A DNA stretch of 64,000 bases. Origin: Nematostella vectensis (lineage: Eukaryota > Cnidaria > Anthozoa > Actiniaria > Edwardsiidae). Below, piece after piece: positions 1 through 11,835 of this stretch; within the stretch, counting starts at the first letter, position 1; each line of letters begins with the position of its first letter. The DNA lies in NCBI RefSeq assembly GCF_932526225.1, contig NC_064034.1, positions 13,838,887 to 13,902,886 of the forward strand, in the 5' to 3' direction. Made by a program: the position numbers and the translations under genes. The notes beneath the pieces are model-generated. The model had not been told where the DNA came from. It worked only from the letters and a program-made list of their open reading frames with translations, and made no database searches.

Positions 1-54
1 CGTTCACTTTTTTCACCAGGTCTATCCGACGCTCAGTCAATCCCGGGAAACTGC

Positions 55-638
55 GTGCGCCTGTTTGGCAAATCCTTTTCCTCCATTAGACAAAGAAGTG
101 AAGGCAAAAGCAAAGTGACCACATTCGACCTTCACGTGACTGCGCATGCCTCGGTACCGCTGACCGAAGACGAAGTATTCAAGGTCGCAGTTTCACATGG
201 TGACGGAGTATACCCGGCGCTGAAATCTTACTCCAGACATTCACTGTACAAGAAGTTCAAGAATTGCGCCGACAAACAGGTCGACCTTAAGCTTTGTGTC
301 TGTTCCAACAAACCAAGAACCTGCAATACATCACAATATATGAACGAAGTTATTTCCCCCAATGTCTTTGGATCGAAATCAGAAGTGAAGGATATCAGTG
401 GAGGCTGTGTTTTCTTGATAACGCGTTGTCACGGTGGTTTGACCTTGGTGTACGAGGTCGCAAACTTGTGTCCTGTTAGAAGGAAATAGTTTTTGAAGGC
501 TCGGACTATTATGTAGATATTTCCATGAAACTGCCAAGAACCATAGACGCTGAACCAAACACCGCGTATTTTGTGATATCCGGAGTGCGTAGAATTATGG
601 CATTAGGCTATTTAGAATTTAAGACTCGTGTTGTTTGA
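55..638 (+). pseudogene. Unidentified coding remnant, one frameshift
   Basis: An open frame of 144 codons ends at a TAG at 487. Just before it the coding sense continues in another frame as KEIVFEGSDYYVDISMKL and runs to a TGA at 636-638. Together this gives about 190 residues with several cysteines and alternating beta-strand-like stretches, which could be a secreted or extracellular domain. No initiator or splice site is compelling, and the frame may begin before the window. I do not recognise the family. The clean continuation across one frameshift suggests a once-real exon or retrocopy, not a chance ORF. It could be the end of a host gene entering from the left, or a transposon passenger. 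Confidence 0.4.
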
Positions 639-639
639 T

Positions 640-2220
640 AAAGATGATTGCGTAGTGACAAAGACCTCTTATTGCTGGCAAGCATAGGACGCAATTAAAA
701 CCCAATGCACAAAAATTAGGTCATTTTAGAACTAGAAGTTTTGATACCATTCGTATATTTATCATATTCCAAGAAAGGAATTTCCATAGATATGGAAGAT
801 TCATTTGAAAACATGTCATAGTAAAAATGAAAAATGAGATGACAAAAATTGAAAAATGTAAGTTTTTAAAATAACGTATTTATGGTTTATAAAAAAAGGA
901 AAACAAAGGGAAACAGTGCGTATAGGGTGTTTATAGGACCAGAGTCTACCTCGCAGACTTTCTGGTGTATCGCACGGGTGTACACGCACACGCACAAGCA
1001 CACTAAAAAAAAAACAAATTCAATTTGAGCTGTATTGCTTGCTCAGATATGAGTCGTATGGTGGCTTGTCAAAATCAAGCACCGCCCCCCCCCCCCCTCC
1101 CCCACCCTGTCTTGTATTCCTCACCCTCCTTCACAGTATCCGTTTCCTGCTTTTAGATCAGAACGAGCACTTTCTAGTACGCTAAGAACCCCTACCTCAC
1201 AACTATGACCAAGTGACCATGGTATCCTGTGAAAGTTTGAAGCAATTTGGATAAATATTTTTGGCGATAGAAGCCGAAAAGTAATTTTTCGTCTCCCGCA
1301 CCCGGATTTGAGACAATTTCGTGGTTGTTAGAAAAAGACTAAAAACCGGTTCGCAACGCGTGATAAAACAACTGCAACTTATATAAACATAAAGAATAGA
1401 TAATAAGGAACTCCGAGGCTGAAAGATAAGCTGTTCTGTCAGCACCTTATTATTTTACGCGATTTTATTTTATTTTATGTTTTTAGATGACTTTGAAAAG
1501 CCTTGAAATAATTGTGTAATATCGCCAATGAGATGTGGATTTGGCAAAAATGTTTGCATTCATCAAAAAGAGCATCATTTCTACTTTTGATATGTGAAAT
1601 AAAATTTAGGGGCAAATAAAATCCGACTTTTTTACAAGCCGAAATATGACCCCCACTTGACCCTAATTATAAACAAATGCCGACTACTGTATCGCGTTTT
1701 CCGCATTCAAACAACGCCTTCAAATCTCCAGAAAAACAAGAAAGAGCGCTCAAATCAAAAGAAATATACTGTCGGCAATACTAAAATTTAATGGTAATAA
1801 TTTCATAGCATTTATTGCATTAAATTGCGATTTTTAGGCTCGCGTGATACTATTTTGTTTGCTGCCATGCATACGTAATTAAAGGGTGACAAGCAAAGCG
1901 ACAAGCATAAAATACCTCACTATGACTGCAATAAGACTTTTCTGATAATTACTTATTAAAAAGAAAAACGTCCAAAAGAAGAAAATGAGAGTTTTGCATG
2001 TTTTTATTTAATTAACAAGCGATACTGGCAGAATTTTGTACAGTTTTAAATTGTAATTAAACAAAAAGCTTGATCAAATTGTCAAAATTCGCTTATTTTC
2101 AAAGCCTTTGTTCAACTACAAATTTGATCAAATAAAAATAAAAATTATGCAAGAACGCTGAGACATTTGCGATATTGAGGCCTCTCATTGTAAGCTGTTT
2201 TCCTTTTTGGTAAAAGAGAG
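640..2220. other. AT-rich non-coding stretch
   Basis: No convincing coding sense was seen on either strand. It contains a poly-C tract near 1,085-1,100 and several A/T homopolymers. Short ORFs here lack any recognisable motif. Confidence 0.5.
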
Positions 2221-3117
2221 TATTGAAGTGTAAAAACTTACTCTGGTCTTCACAACAGAACACAGGATTACCGACTCAGAAATCTATTTCATCTAACCAT
2301 GAAAAAAATATAATCGGGACCCAAGAAATCGTGGATTTATTTTGCGCAACTACATCTTTGAATAACATCCACGGCGTGGAGGCGATCCCAGTTGCAGTTC
2401 CGGGATCGTTTAAGCCCCTACCCCAGCCAGTGGGGTCGAGGAAGGGCTAACCGAGGTCGATTGCCTATAGTGTCAATATTATGGCATTGCCAACTTACTC
2501 ATTATTTTCAAATTCCTCGTTCTACTTCATGTGTTTCTCTTCTCAGGCAAGTTTCATTAAAGAAGTACTCACATATACATACATATATGCAAAGTTTAGG
2601 GTAAGTCCTGATGTGGTCCAGCACATCGCATGAAGTCAAAATATAACTAATTTCAAATAAAATTCTTATAGGTGTAAGTGCGTTACAACTTTATAATAAA
2701 GTATTGGACACATAAACATAATAAATCATACATATATAAGGAAAAGAGAAGCTATTTGTACATAGCTATCATAGCTTTTATTTATTTATGTAGTAAATCT
2801 TTCCATTTTTATTCACACGCGTACAATAACAGCTCTCTTAGGCCGGTCTCTTAACCCGGATTCCAAGGGACTTTCACCTCGGACATCCCTTAGTATTATC
2901 GTCTTCTTCCCCTTGCTTGCGCATTAGCCCACTTCTGTGCTCGAGGTTTGACCTTTTAGCTTAGATGGGATCACAGTGACTACCAGCCAGCTTCGCGCTC
3001 GCACCTAAGCTGGTCAACCCTTGAGCCCAGTCCCCCAGGTGCACCTCGGTACCGTATACGCTTTCATAATTTCTCCTTTTGTAGCACAATCCACCCAAGC
3101 GAGCACGTTATTCCGAC

Positions 3118-5110
3118 TTGACCTTTACTCCTTCCAATGTTAAGACCGTTAATGGTAGATCTGTGTCTTTGGTACAAGCCGATGGTTCACCTATTGGGGC
3201 TCAGGGGTTGAGCAGCAACAATACCCACCTTTCCCCGGGTTTTGTGAACGCGGTTATGCGTGGAGAAGCTCTGGCAGATGTTTTTATGCTAGCGTTCAGA
3301 AATCCTGAAGAGTTTGTGTCAGGAAATCTTCATCAGCACTTAAGCGCTTGGCAGTTTATTGCGGGCTCATTGCCCGGTGGCCTTTCAAGTCGAGTTCTCT
3401 CTTGGATATCAAATAAAGTGAACGTCAGAGAATTTTTCCAGCATATTTCGGTGCAGTTTGGTCGTGAATTTGTTTACTCCGACCTCCCTCCTCGTCGAGT
3501 ATTCCAAAATAACAGATCGTGCTTGGGTTTTGAAGAGTTCATAAACAAATCTAACAGCGCCGGATTGCAGTCTGGAGCCTCCCGTTGGGGTAGAGTGAAT
3601 CACGTAACCCCTCCTTGTCTCTCTTTGCCCCTGACAGTGGAACCTACAAAGCCATGAATCTATGGATTCAAGACTGTCCCTTCAAACTTGATAACTTGTC
3701 CTCACTTCAGTTTTACGTTAGTAAGAACTCGTTTCAAACAGTCTGTGACGATAAGTCAGGATACCATCACATCCTTTTGTCGCCAGAGAGCAGACAATTT
3801 TTGGGGTTTGAATGGGAGGGCAACTACTACGTCTATAATGCCTTACCCTTTGGGTGGAAAGCATCAGCCTATATTTATCACTCAACTGGATTGCTAGCCT
3901 CGCACTATTTTCGATCTATTGGTAGATACCATGTGCTCTCTACATTGATGACCGCCACACGGGGGAGCTTGTTCTTCAATCCACCCATTCGGCCAACGCA
4001 GCTCTTGGTTCTGACCTTGAACGTGGCCGCGCTCGAGCAAACGCAGCTGCCTTCTTAGTGTTCTTCACTCTTCTATCACTTGGATATTTCCTTGGCTTGG
4101 CAAAGTCCTCCCTGATTCCGAAGCAGCGTGTGCGATATTTGGGGTTTTATATCGACTCACGTAATCAAAGCTTTTAGTTATTAGAGGAAAAGCACAAGTT
4201 TATCGAGCTTACAGAGTCGCTCTTGGCGGGGAGCAACACTACTATCAAGACCCTGCAGCGTTTTGCAGGAAAGGCTGTATCATTCTCGCGGGCAGTGCCG
4301 GGAGCGCGTTTTTTAACGAACGAGGCCAACGTCGCAATAGCAAAAGGAACAAGATCGTCACGGCCTATCCCGGTGAAAGGGCTTTTACGGGAGGAAATCG
4401 AGCAATGGTTATTTTTAAAGCATTGGAACGAAGTCGTCCCCTGGGTCTCCTCGTTTGCATGGGGTGCAGTCCTCAAGCCGGGTACCCGGCCTCTTAGTAT
4501 CCGCGACTACTGGCCTCAAGACAAATTGAACAGTTACATCAACGTTAAGCCCTAGCCCTGGTTAACGCGTTAGAAGCCTTTTCAGATCTCGCAAAGGGTT
4601 GCCGCGTCGACGTTTTCACAGACAGTCAGGTGCTGATGGGCGCCTGGAATAAGCAGGGTAGCAAGTCACACGCGTTGAACCAAGCTTTTAAAAGGCTGTT
4701 TATGGTCATCAGCCAATATGGTATGCAAATCTGGCTTATTTTTGTCCCGCCTTCTCCGAACGCCGCTGACGCACCTTTCCGTGAGCTTGCCCGGGTTGAC
4801 GCCAAACTGTCACAAGAAGCCTGGGTTCAAGTACAGACATGCTTTGGTCCACATTCAGCTGACCTAATGGCTATCCCGTCCAACCGGCAATCTGAACCGG
4901 CAGGACGCATGCTTCTGATCTTCTCTCTCTATCGTGTACCAGGGTCATTGGGAGTTAATATTTTCCCAAATGCCTTCAGGAACCCTTATGTATTTCCTCC
5001 GTTCTACCTCATTCCGCACTTTGTCAAGTTTCTTCAAGAGCAGAACACTTAGTTCACGAGATGTGTTCCTGACAGACAGCCTCGTCCCGTCTGGAGGCCT
5101 TACGTTACTG
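3118..5110 (+). mobile_element. DIRS-like retrotransposon remnant (reverse transcriptase and RNase H)
   Basis: The pieces form one reverse transcriptase/RNase H polyprotein of DIRS type spread over three frames. A front part of about 170 residues ends in LPLTVEPTKP, the usual entry to the RT domain. The frame then changes and the block that should follow is missing. NLWIQDCPFKLDNL, a DEKSGYHH-like block (here CDDKSGYHHI) and LPFGWKAS follow. The catalytic YIDD is at 3,941-3,952 after a second frameshift. An in-frame TAG lies at 4,175-4,177. The RNase H part carries DVFTDSQVLMGAWNKQG near 4,607-4,657 and the typical tail YVFPPFYLIP. DIRS elements usually also encode a tyrosine recombinase; none is visible downstream, where a different repeat begins near 5,150. 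The copy is dead. GC-rich DNA at 2,830-3,117 may be its decayed gag region. Confidence 0.8.
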
Positions 5111-5154
5111 TAAAAGCTGAGGGTTTGTGCTGCAAAGTTCGTATGTTCATAGAA

Positions 5155-8100
5155 GAAAGGCAGCTTGAAAATAGTATTTAATGAGATTCAAATGGGCTGA
5201 AGTTTTTGAGGAAACATTTATCTGAAGTACGAGCCGATGTAAAATCCCGCCCGTGGCAGCAGCAGCAGCTAAAAGAAGACTAACAGGAGAGGATCTACAC
5301 TACCATTCTATATTCATTCACGGCTATATCTATGTAAGGAGATCCTGAGAGGAAAAGGCCTTGGATTGATGTCTGTTTTCAAGCTTTAAAAATCATTCAC
5401 TTGTGTTAACGAGTTCCTTGCTAGCAGAAAGATCACGGTTTACAACAAAAAGCGAACACAACCACTAGGCGACAAACATAAAGCGACAAAAAAAAACACT
5501 GCCAAGGTGAGTTTTTGACCTTGATTTGCATTTTGAATATGACATTTTTTTTTTATCATTTATTGTTGTGCTTTTATAATGCTCGTTTGTTCGCTTTTTT
5601 CCCAAAACCAATCGCTCAAACAAAAACACCGTACCAGCTTTAGTATATCATTAGTATATCATATCAATGTCATCTATCCTTGTTTTGATTGGCTAAAATA
5701 CCATCTACTTGAATTCTGATTGGTTTATAATTTTGGCACTTGAATGGCTTTTATTCAACTGACAATCGCCATGAAAATGTTAAATTCGTAAATACTTACA
5801 AGTTCTATAAATTCAGGCGTATATTCCTCACGGTTAGTAAGAATTTAACGACAGAAATACGTAGTAGTCTAGCTACTGTATCAATGACACTTAGCTTGTT
5901 CGATTTATACATATGTTTTTAGAGTACAGATGTTTACAAGTTTTCATTTTTCCCCAACACTATTCCAGATTGAAACAGCCTTCCGGCACACACCGCTAGT
6001 GCCAGTTCATTACTTTCCTTTAAGACCTTAGTTTCAAAATAGAGCTGTATAAATTATTATAATGTACTGTTTTAGTCTTATTTATTTATGTATATTAATT
6101 TATCTTGGTATAATACAACTCAGCTTACAGTAACCTAGCATTAAAACTGAGAATTCGTGGTCTAACAAGCCATTTGAGCATAACAACATCCTTTGATATT
6201 CTTCGTTCTCTCTTTGCTTTATTGACAGCGTTGAGATATTTAATCAAGGCTGACAAATATCATCCTGTCATATATTGCTAAAGAAGACCTTTCTTGTCTT
6301 TATATCCTGTGTATTAGTCTTTTTGAAGATACAGCAACTTTTTCAACATTATCATAAATACTTTACAGTTACAAGATAATTTTTTCATCGAAAATAAAAA
6401 CCAAAAATGCAACCTATATTTTTTTTTTGCTCAAGCTTATATTGTCTGCATCTTGCATACTATCTAATGTGTTTATTTATTTTTATTCAAATAGTTATGG
6501 AAAATTAGTAAGGTTATATGGGATGATAAAACTATTAATTTGAAAGAAAAACAAATACCCAAGTTAATTGTTTTCACTTTTATTTAGGTTAAACCAACCT
6601 AGGACTACCTCAGGGTCATGCTTGATGCTAAAGGCTAGAAGACATAAGAATAGGCAAATGTAGCCGGGCTTTCTTACTTTGATACAGCAGTATAAGTGTA
6701 ATAGGGTTTTTAGAGCAAGATACTTTGTGTCAATGATACTGTAAATCTGTCAAACATTTTTTATCAACCTGAAGATAATGAGGAAAGAGGAAATAATAGG
6801 AGAGTGCTCAATCAAGTTGTTGCAATAGTGTTAAAGTTTTTTATCAAAAATATAGTCCCAGTTTCTTTTGTCTCTCTTTATTGACTATTTTTATATGCAA
6901 TTGATAATTATTTGCTGTTTTCCCCTTTGCATCATGAATAAATTAAAATAGGTTAGGTTTGAAATTAGACATTTTCATTTAGCACTAATCAGTAATATCA
7001 AGGATTTGTTTTTAATTTGCTTCCCAAGTCAATTTGTTCTCCTCCATTTGATTGCATTTAATTTTGTAGTAGCATTAGCATGTGTGGATCCAGCTGCAGG
7101 GTTTATAAAAAATAAAATAAAAACAGCAGGCCACCATGCTAAAGGGTGGGTTCACCAATATGTAATGCATGACTGAGGTATATTTGTGGATTTTAATTTC
7201 CTTGGTGATGGAGTATCACTAGTAAGTGGCACCTGAAGTGTATCTAACTATATCATGCTGTTTCATCCATTATTTGTTTCTTTGCAAGGGCAAAGCCGGT
7301 CAGAATGTAGCTAGTGCTAGTGTAGTAGTGTACATGAATGGAACTTCTATAAAAGGGTTTTTATTAGGGCAAGGTACTTACTTAATACACTATATAAAGA
7401 TAACAAACTTGTGCTTTTTCAATAATAAATCTATTAAGGAAACAGGTTTATATCAAACCTAAAGGTAATAGGGAAAGGGAAAATGTTAGGAAAGTGCTCA
7501 GTCAAGCTATTATTGCATTTTTGTCATATATTTTTCTAAAGTAGATTCACATTTTTTCAAATAGAGTCACATTTCTCCCTTTCAACTCCCCATTGACTTT
7601 CTGTTTATTTGTTTATTTATTCCTCTCTACCCCAAACATAACTCGATGAACATGGTTTGGTCTGAAATTAAAGAAATTTCAGTAATTTAGTATTTTCCTC
7701 CATTGCATTCATTTTTGAGTAGCTAGTATGGGTGGATCCAGGGTTTCTAAAAACAACTGGCCAAAGGGTGGGTGCACTAATATGTATTAATTTCAACACA
7801 TTCTTCTGAATAATCAGTTGCAGTACATGGAAACTACAGAATGGCATCTAAATCTTTGAAATGCTGTTACATCCTTAATATATTCTTTACAAGGTCGAAG
7901 ATTGTTATTATGCTGTTTTGATAAAAAATATGCATAGTGGAACAAATAAGAATTGACCATTAGGCCCTTGAAAAACATTGTCATCAACTAAGGAACCTTG
8001 AACTTTGACAGCCTTTTTTACACCAGGTTTAGTACTTTCATACTGCATATTTGATATTATTAAATGAATGCTTGCTTGATCCATTTGGAGGGGCCAATAC

Positions 8101-8210
8101 AATTCATAATTACATGGCAGTAAAAATTGCTTTTTTAATCTCATTAAAAAACATTTTTTCTATGCTGGCTCCGCTTTTAGGCAGTGCTTAAATCTATATA
8201 TTAGCGGAGC
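5155..8210 (+). repeat. Family F repeat, copy 1
   Basis: A long non-coding repeat matching 17.4-20.16 kb in the same orientation and 20.16-21.1, 28.3-29.8 and 32.0-34.6 kb inverted. It ends at 8,165-8,210 with CTGGCTCCGCTTTT followed by a near-palindrome (TTTAGGCAGTGC). Its left end is truncated relative to copy 2. Inside, a segment of about 0.6 kb is itself repeated (around 6.85-7.5 kb and 7.5-7.8 kb), recognisable by GGGTGGGTGCACTAATATGT-like text. An AAG/GTGAGT donor-like site follows an A-rich exon-like stretch near 5.5 kb. No transposase is encoded, so it is probably a non-autonomous DNA transposon. Confidence 0.65.
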
Positions 8211-8890
8211 CAGCGCGGCAGTAGGCCGCGCGCGGAGCTACATAGGTAAAGAAATATGGTAAGCTATGCGACTTGGTTTTGTTGTCATAGCGTGGTTACA
8301 CTGTGGTGTCTCAAACCAGCCAGCCAGTAATACAGCCGCGCAACTCTCAAGCCCCTCTCGGTTCTGACGCTTTAATGTGTTTTTAGTTCAAAAGCTTGAA
8401 AAAAGTATTTAATGAGAAAATATGCAGATTCAAATGGGCTGAAGTCTTTGAGGAACTGAAGTACGAGCCGATAGTAAAATCTACCCGAGTGTTAGTCAAT
8501 CCCGCCCGTTGCAGCAGCTAAAAAGAGGACTAAGAAAGGCTCTACACTATACCATTCTGTATTCATTCACGTCTATATCTATGTAAGGAGATCCTGAGAA
8601 GAAAGAGCCTTTGGATTGTTGGATTGATGTTTGTTATCAGCTATAAAAATTATTCACTTGTGTCAACAAGTTTCTTGCTAGCAGAAAGTCGACAACTTCA
8701 CAGTTTACAACAAAAGCGAACACAACCACAGGTGACAAACAGAAAGCGAAAAAAAAACACTGCCAAGGTGAGTTATAGACGATGATCTGTATTGAAAATA
8801 TGGCAGTTTTTTTTCTTTTATTGTTGTGCTTTTATAATCCTCGTTTGTTCGTGTGTTTTTTTTCATAACCAATCGCTCAAACGTAGTTTG
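8204..8890 (+). repeat. Family F repeat, copy 2 (left-end fragment)
   Basis: Starts with AGCGGAGCCAGCGCGG, the terminus opposite to the one that ends copy 1, so copies 1 and 2 abut head to tail. It carries the GC-rich outer part, the block around 8,385-8,560 also found at 5,160-5,300, and an AAG/GTGAGT donor-like site near 8,768. Near 8,890 it passes into the duplicated pseudogene region. The 29.3-29.8 kb segment is its inverted match. Confidence 0.6.
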
Positions 8891-10076
8891 ACGTAGTTTG
8901 ACGTCAACAGTTAGTTTGAAATACATTATTTAGTTTGATTCTGCTGCTAAGCTTTTTTTTTATTTTGATGTGGCAATACTTGGTTGTGTAAATTGAGTTA
9001 TTAATCTTGTATTTAAATGCATTTTTAGTAGAAACTGTTAAGCCCAATTCTGTTGCGTTAAGTTATCTTCCTGCAATGTAATTGTGTAAACATGTTACAG
9101 TAGTCATATGGTCTATCCGAAAGCGAAAGACAAAAAGACACCTAAAATATTGCATAGATATTAGCTGTTTAAGTTTTTACTACCTCAAATATTGCACAAA
9201 TGATAAAGAATAGGATGACTCGCTTACGGTTAGGTTTTATAGCTATTATCGTCTCGACGATGTTTCTAACAACATTTGTTTTAAGACGTTTGAATCCTAA
9301 ACAAACAGATTTCATTCCTGAGCAGTATGCCCACTGGGTTGAATCAGAGGTAGAACCGACTGCAAAACCCTTTTGTCGGGATATATTGAAGTGCCTCTCA
9401 CATGGTAAATGGAGAAAGAAGGCGTGGGTGACACCAGAACACGAACGAGACCGAGACATTGCTCTTCGCGAGTTGCGAGATAAACCGGCAAAACTGTCTC
9501 GCCTCGATTTACATTGCGGGCCAGAGTACGATGTAAAAACTGGACCTGCGTATAGATATGACCTTCCATCAGTTTGCGAGCCAGACAGTCCGACTCCTTA
9601 ATGTAACGAATAAATAACCGGCCTGTGTGGTAACGGAACGAGCAACTGTAACTGCGAAGGGTGTACTGATTTCAGCGAAGTCATATCCGCCGAGATGTAC
9701 GACTGGGTTCCACAGAACGAGGCGTGTGTAGTAAAAAAACTACTCAAGCGAAGAGGCTTGCAGAGTGGTTTACCAAAAAACTCGACGCTTTCTTCCTAGT
9801 CGGAGACTCACAAATGCGGCATTTCAGTAATGCCCTTTTAATCATTTTTACCAATGATCCAGAGCAGGGAGCTGTATGCCCCAACTCCGATAATTGCCAC
9901 GGGGAGCGACAGTTTGTCGACAGTGGGAAAGCAATTTGTAATGGAAAGAATGTCGAGAACCAGTCGTACAGCAACTCGTATCGAAAATGGACTCTAGAGC
10001 TCGTTAACAAGTAATAATATAGGAACTAAAAGAATTAAAAAAATAAGCTTATGATACTTTCTCTTAAAATCTAAAT
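8890..10076. repeat. Segmental duplication, copy 1 (partner 14,060-15,256)
   Basis: This stretch matches 14,060-15,256 in the same orientation almost base for base, with a few substitutions and single-base indels. It contains the PC-esterase-like pseudogene and the F-derived text upstream of it. The two copies lie about 5.2 kb apart and flank the glycosyltransferase-like gene. Confidence 0.85.
9200..10014 (+). pseudogene. PC-esterase-like type II membrane protein, pseudogene copy 1
   Basis: Begins with a short basic N-terminus and a hydrophobic anchor (LGFIAIIVSTMFLTTFVL), as in a Golgi type II protein. A Cys-rich part follows (FCRDILKCLSHGKW). In the next section PTP is followed by TAA at 9,598-9,600, then GLCGNGTSNCNCEGCTDF, a disulfide-rich module. 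After one further frameshift, in a run of seven A where copy 2 has six, comes FLVGDSQMRHFSNALL. That GDS-x(n)-R signature is typical of the PC-esterase/NXPE/CAS1-like family of carbohydrate O-acyl esterases. The catalytic Asp-His end is missing; the reading ends at LELVNK. The family assignment rests on the GDS motif and domain order. Confidence 0.5.
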
Positions 10077-10330
10077 ATGTATATTCATCTTTGATTGCGA
10101 AAGGCAAATTGTTCCATTCTCTAATGAAGAGGTATGGGATGTTTGTTGTCCCCAGGAAGTTCTGTTCTTTTTTTTGGCAATCTAATTTGATTTCTACATC
10201 TAGTATCATAACTGTGGATGTCCTTTCCTTAAATCTTATGTGAAAATCTATTGAATTATTTATAGCTTTATATGCAAAGCAAGAACGATGGAATTTTCAC
10301 CTTTCTTCTGATGTGTTCCACTTAAGAATA
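10015..10330 (-). mobile_element. Non-LTR retrotransposon 3' fragment
   Basis: Read on the minus strand, the region gives LFIREWNNLPFAIKDEYTYL, the usual C-terminal signature after a LINE reverse transcriptase (R-x-WNxLP). It is a short 5'-truncated piece. Its outer part is also present in the second copy of the duplication, where about 600 bp have been lost between the counterparts of 10,077 and 10,688. Confidence 0.55.
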
Positions 10331-10689
10331 CTTAGACTTACTCGTCTTTTAGCTCCAAAACCATATTAATTTTTATTTTAAATATGCATACGTATATTCA
10401 ATTAATTCAATTTTTTGTCTACTGTACTTTTTTTGCACATTTCAAATTATGCATAATGCAGAGCTCTTTCCTTTTATTTTAAAAAGCCAAGCAATCAATT
10501 GCTCAATGGGATAGGCAAGCTCAAAACAACCCCTATTTCTCTACAATGAAACCCTAGTTCTCTTAGATTATCTAACTGCAGTTTAAAAAGATCTACCGCA
10601 TCGCAAATCAAAGTCTCTTTGTCGGAAAAATGGTCTTCGTCCACACAGATCAGCGAGTCAGCAGAAGACGCTTTCCGACCAAAAGTAGC

Positions 10690-11338
10690 CTTGGTCGAAA
10701 GTGAGTATTGATAGCGCGGCTATAGCGCGGTGATGGTTATAACAAATAAAAAAATATGGAATATTTACAAAAAAACAAGTATTTGCATGCATCTATTACT
10801 GCTCATAGTAATGATAAATGTATAATATTACCTTATAAAATGTTAACAACAGCCTTGAAAGAGCACAATTTACCCAGCTCTCCCCCCAAATATCTGAAGT
10901 AAAAATTGTTGTGAAACTTTTCACCTATACAAAACAGGCATTTAAATCTGAGAAACAGGACCAAAATATGAAAAATTCAATACTTTTTGTTTTGTTTTGG
11001 GGAACTTATGTGTGAATAAACGGTTGCAATGGTAACTTGGAGTGTCTTCTCGACATGTCAATGGCATAAAAAATTCCGCAGATAGATTTTAGGAAAAGTT
11101 ACCAAGTTTAAGCCACTTAACTGCAATTGTTCAGAAGTTATAGCATTCCCCCCCCTCCGCGCGAAATCCCCATCCTCGGGAAAACAGGGCGTCGAGGTCA
11201 CAGGCGCGAGAACGAAACACCTGCGGAGGGGGAGGAGGTAGGAGCCGAGAGAGAAGAGAAAAGAGGGAGAAGGCAATTCAACAAGGCGTCGTAAGCATGT
11301 TGATGATATACTGAATGAAAGCTAGATAATGGTAGATT
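10690..11338. other. Intergenic stretch
   Basis: It begins with a 35-bp sequence also found at 15,258-15,296, the far edge of the duplication. It includes a CT/GA-rich patch near 11,150-11,270. No coding sense was recognised. Confidence 0.4.
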
Positions 11339-11339
11339 T

Positions 11340-11835
11340 TGGCAATTCTGCACCCTTATCTTCGTTAGTTAGATTCACAATCTGACAGCAAACGGAGACG
11401 TTGGACGCCATGTAGAACTGTTGTAAACAATTAACTGAAAAGCAAAATAAAAACAAATCTGAAAATCCATCAATATTTTTCTATATTGTTTCAGAAGGTT
11501 CCAAGTTATAATGGTAAGTCTTAACAATTCTGCACCCTGAATATCCTTGTTTGTCAGACTCACAATCTGACAGTAAACGAAGACGTTCGTCGCCATGTAA
11601 AACTGTTGTAAACAATATACTCACATGCAAAATATCTGAAAATACATAAAAAATTTTCTATATTGTTCCAGGTTCCAAGTTGAATAATGGTTCCAAAGAT
11701 AATGGTATGTCTTTGCATAATACTGCACCCGGAATTTCTTCATTTGTCAGATTCGAACTGTTGTAAACAATAAACTGAAAAACGATATAAAGTAATCTGA
11801 AAATACATAAAAACCTTTCTATATGTTTCAGTTAG
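11340..11835 (+). repeat. Three imperfect tandem copies of a unit of about 180 bp with splice-like ends
   Basis: Units begin near 11,345, 11,525 and 11,715 with TTCTGCACCC-like text and share a block reading ACTGTTGTAAACAAT. Each ends in a pyrimidine-rich TTTCTATATTGTTTCAG-like acceptor. In the first two a very short exon-like piece (GGTTCCAAGTT...AATG) is followed by GTAAGT or GTATGT. The third leads straight into the glycosyltransferase exon. This looks like duplicated intron/micro-exon modules upstream of that gene. Confidence 0.5.

Noticed and set aside
1083-1106. Poly-C tract as a regulatory site
   Set aside because: Similar homopolymers occur at several places (36,108, 52,009, 58,160, 59,743) without common context.
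7226-7462. ORF within family F (and counterparts near 19,028 and 33,000) as a conserved gene
   Set aside because: The frame is not preserved among copies, so the similarity is at DNA level only.
9312-9569. Minus-strand ORFs opposite the PC-esterase pseudogenes
   Set aside because: Shadow frames of the plus-strand coding sequence; conserved in both copies only because the DNA is duplicated.
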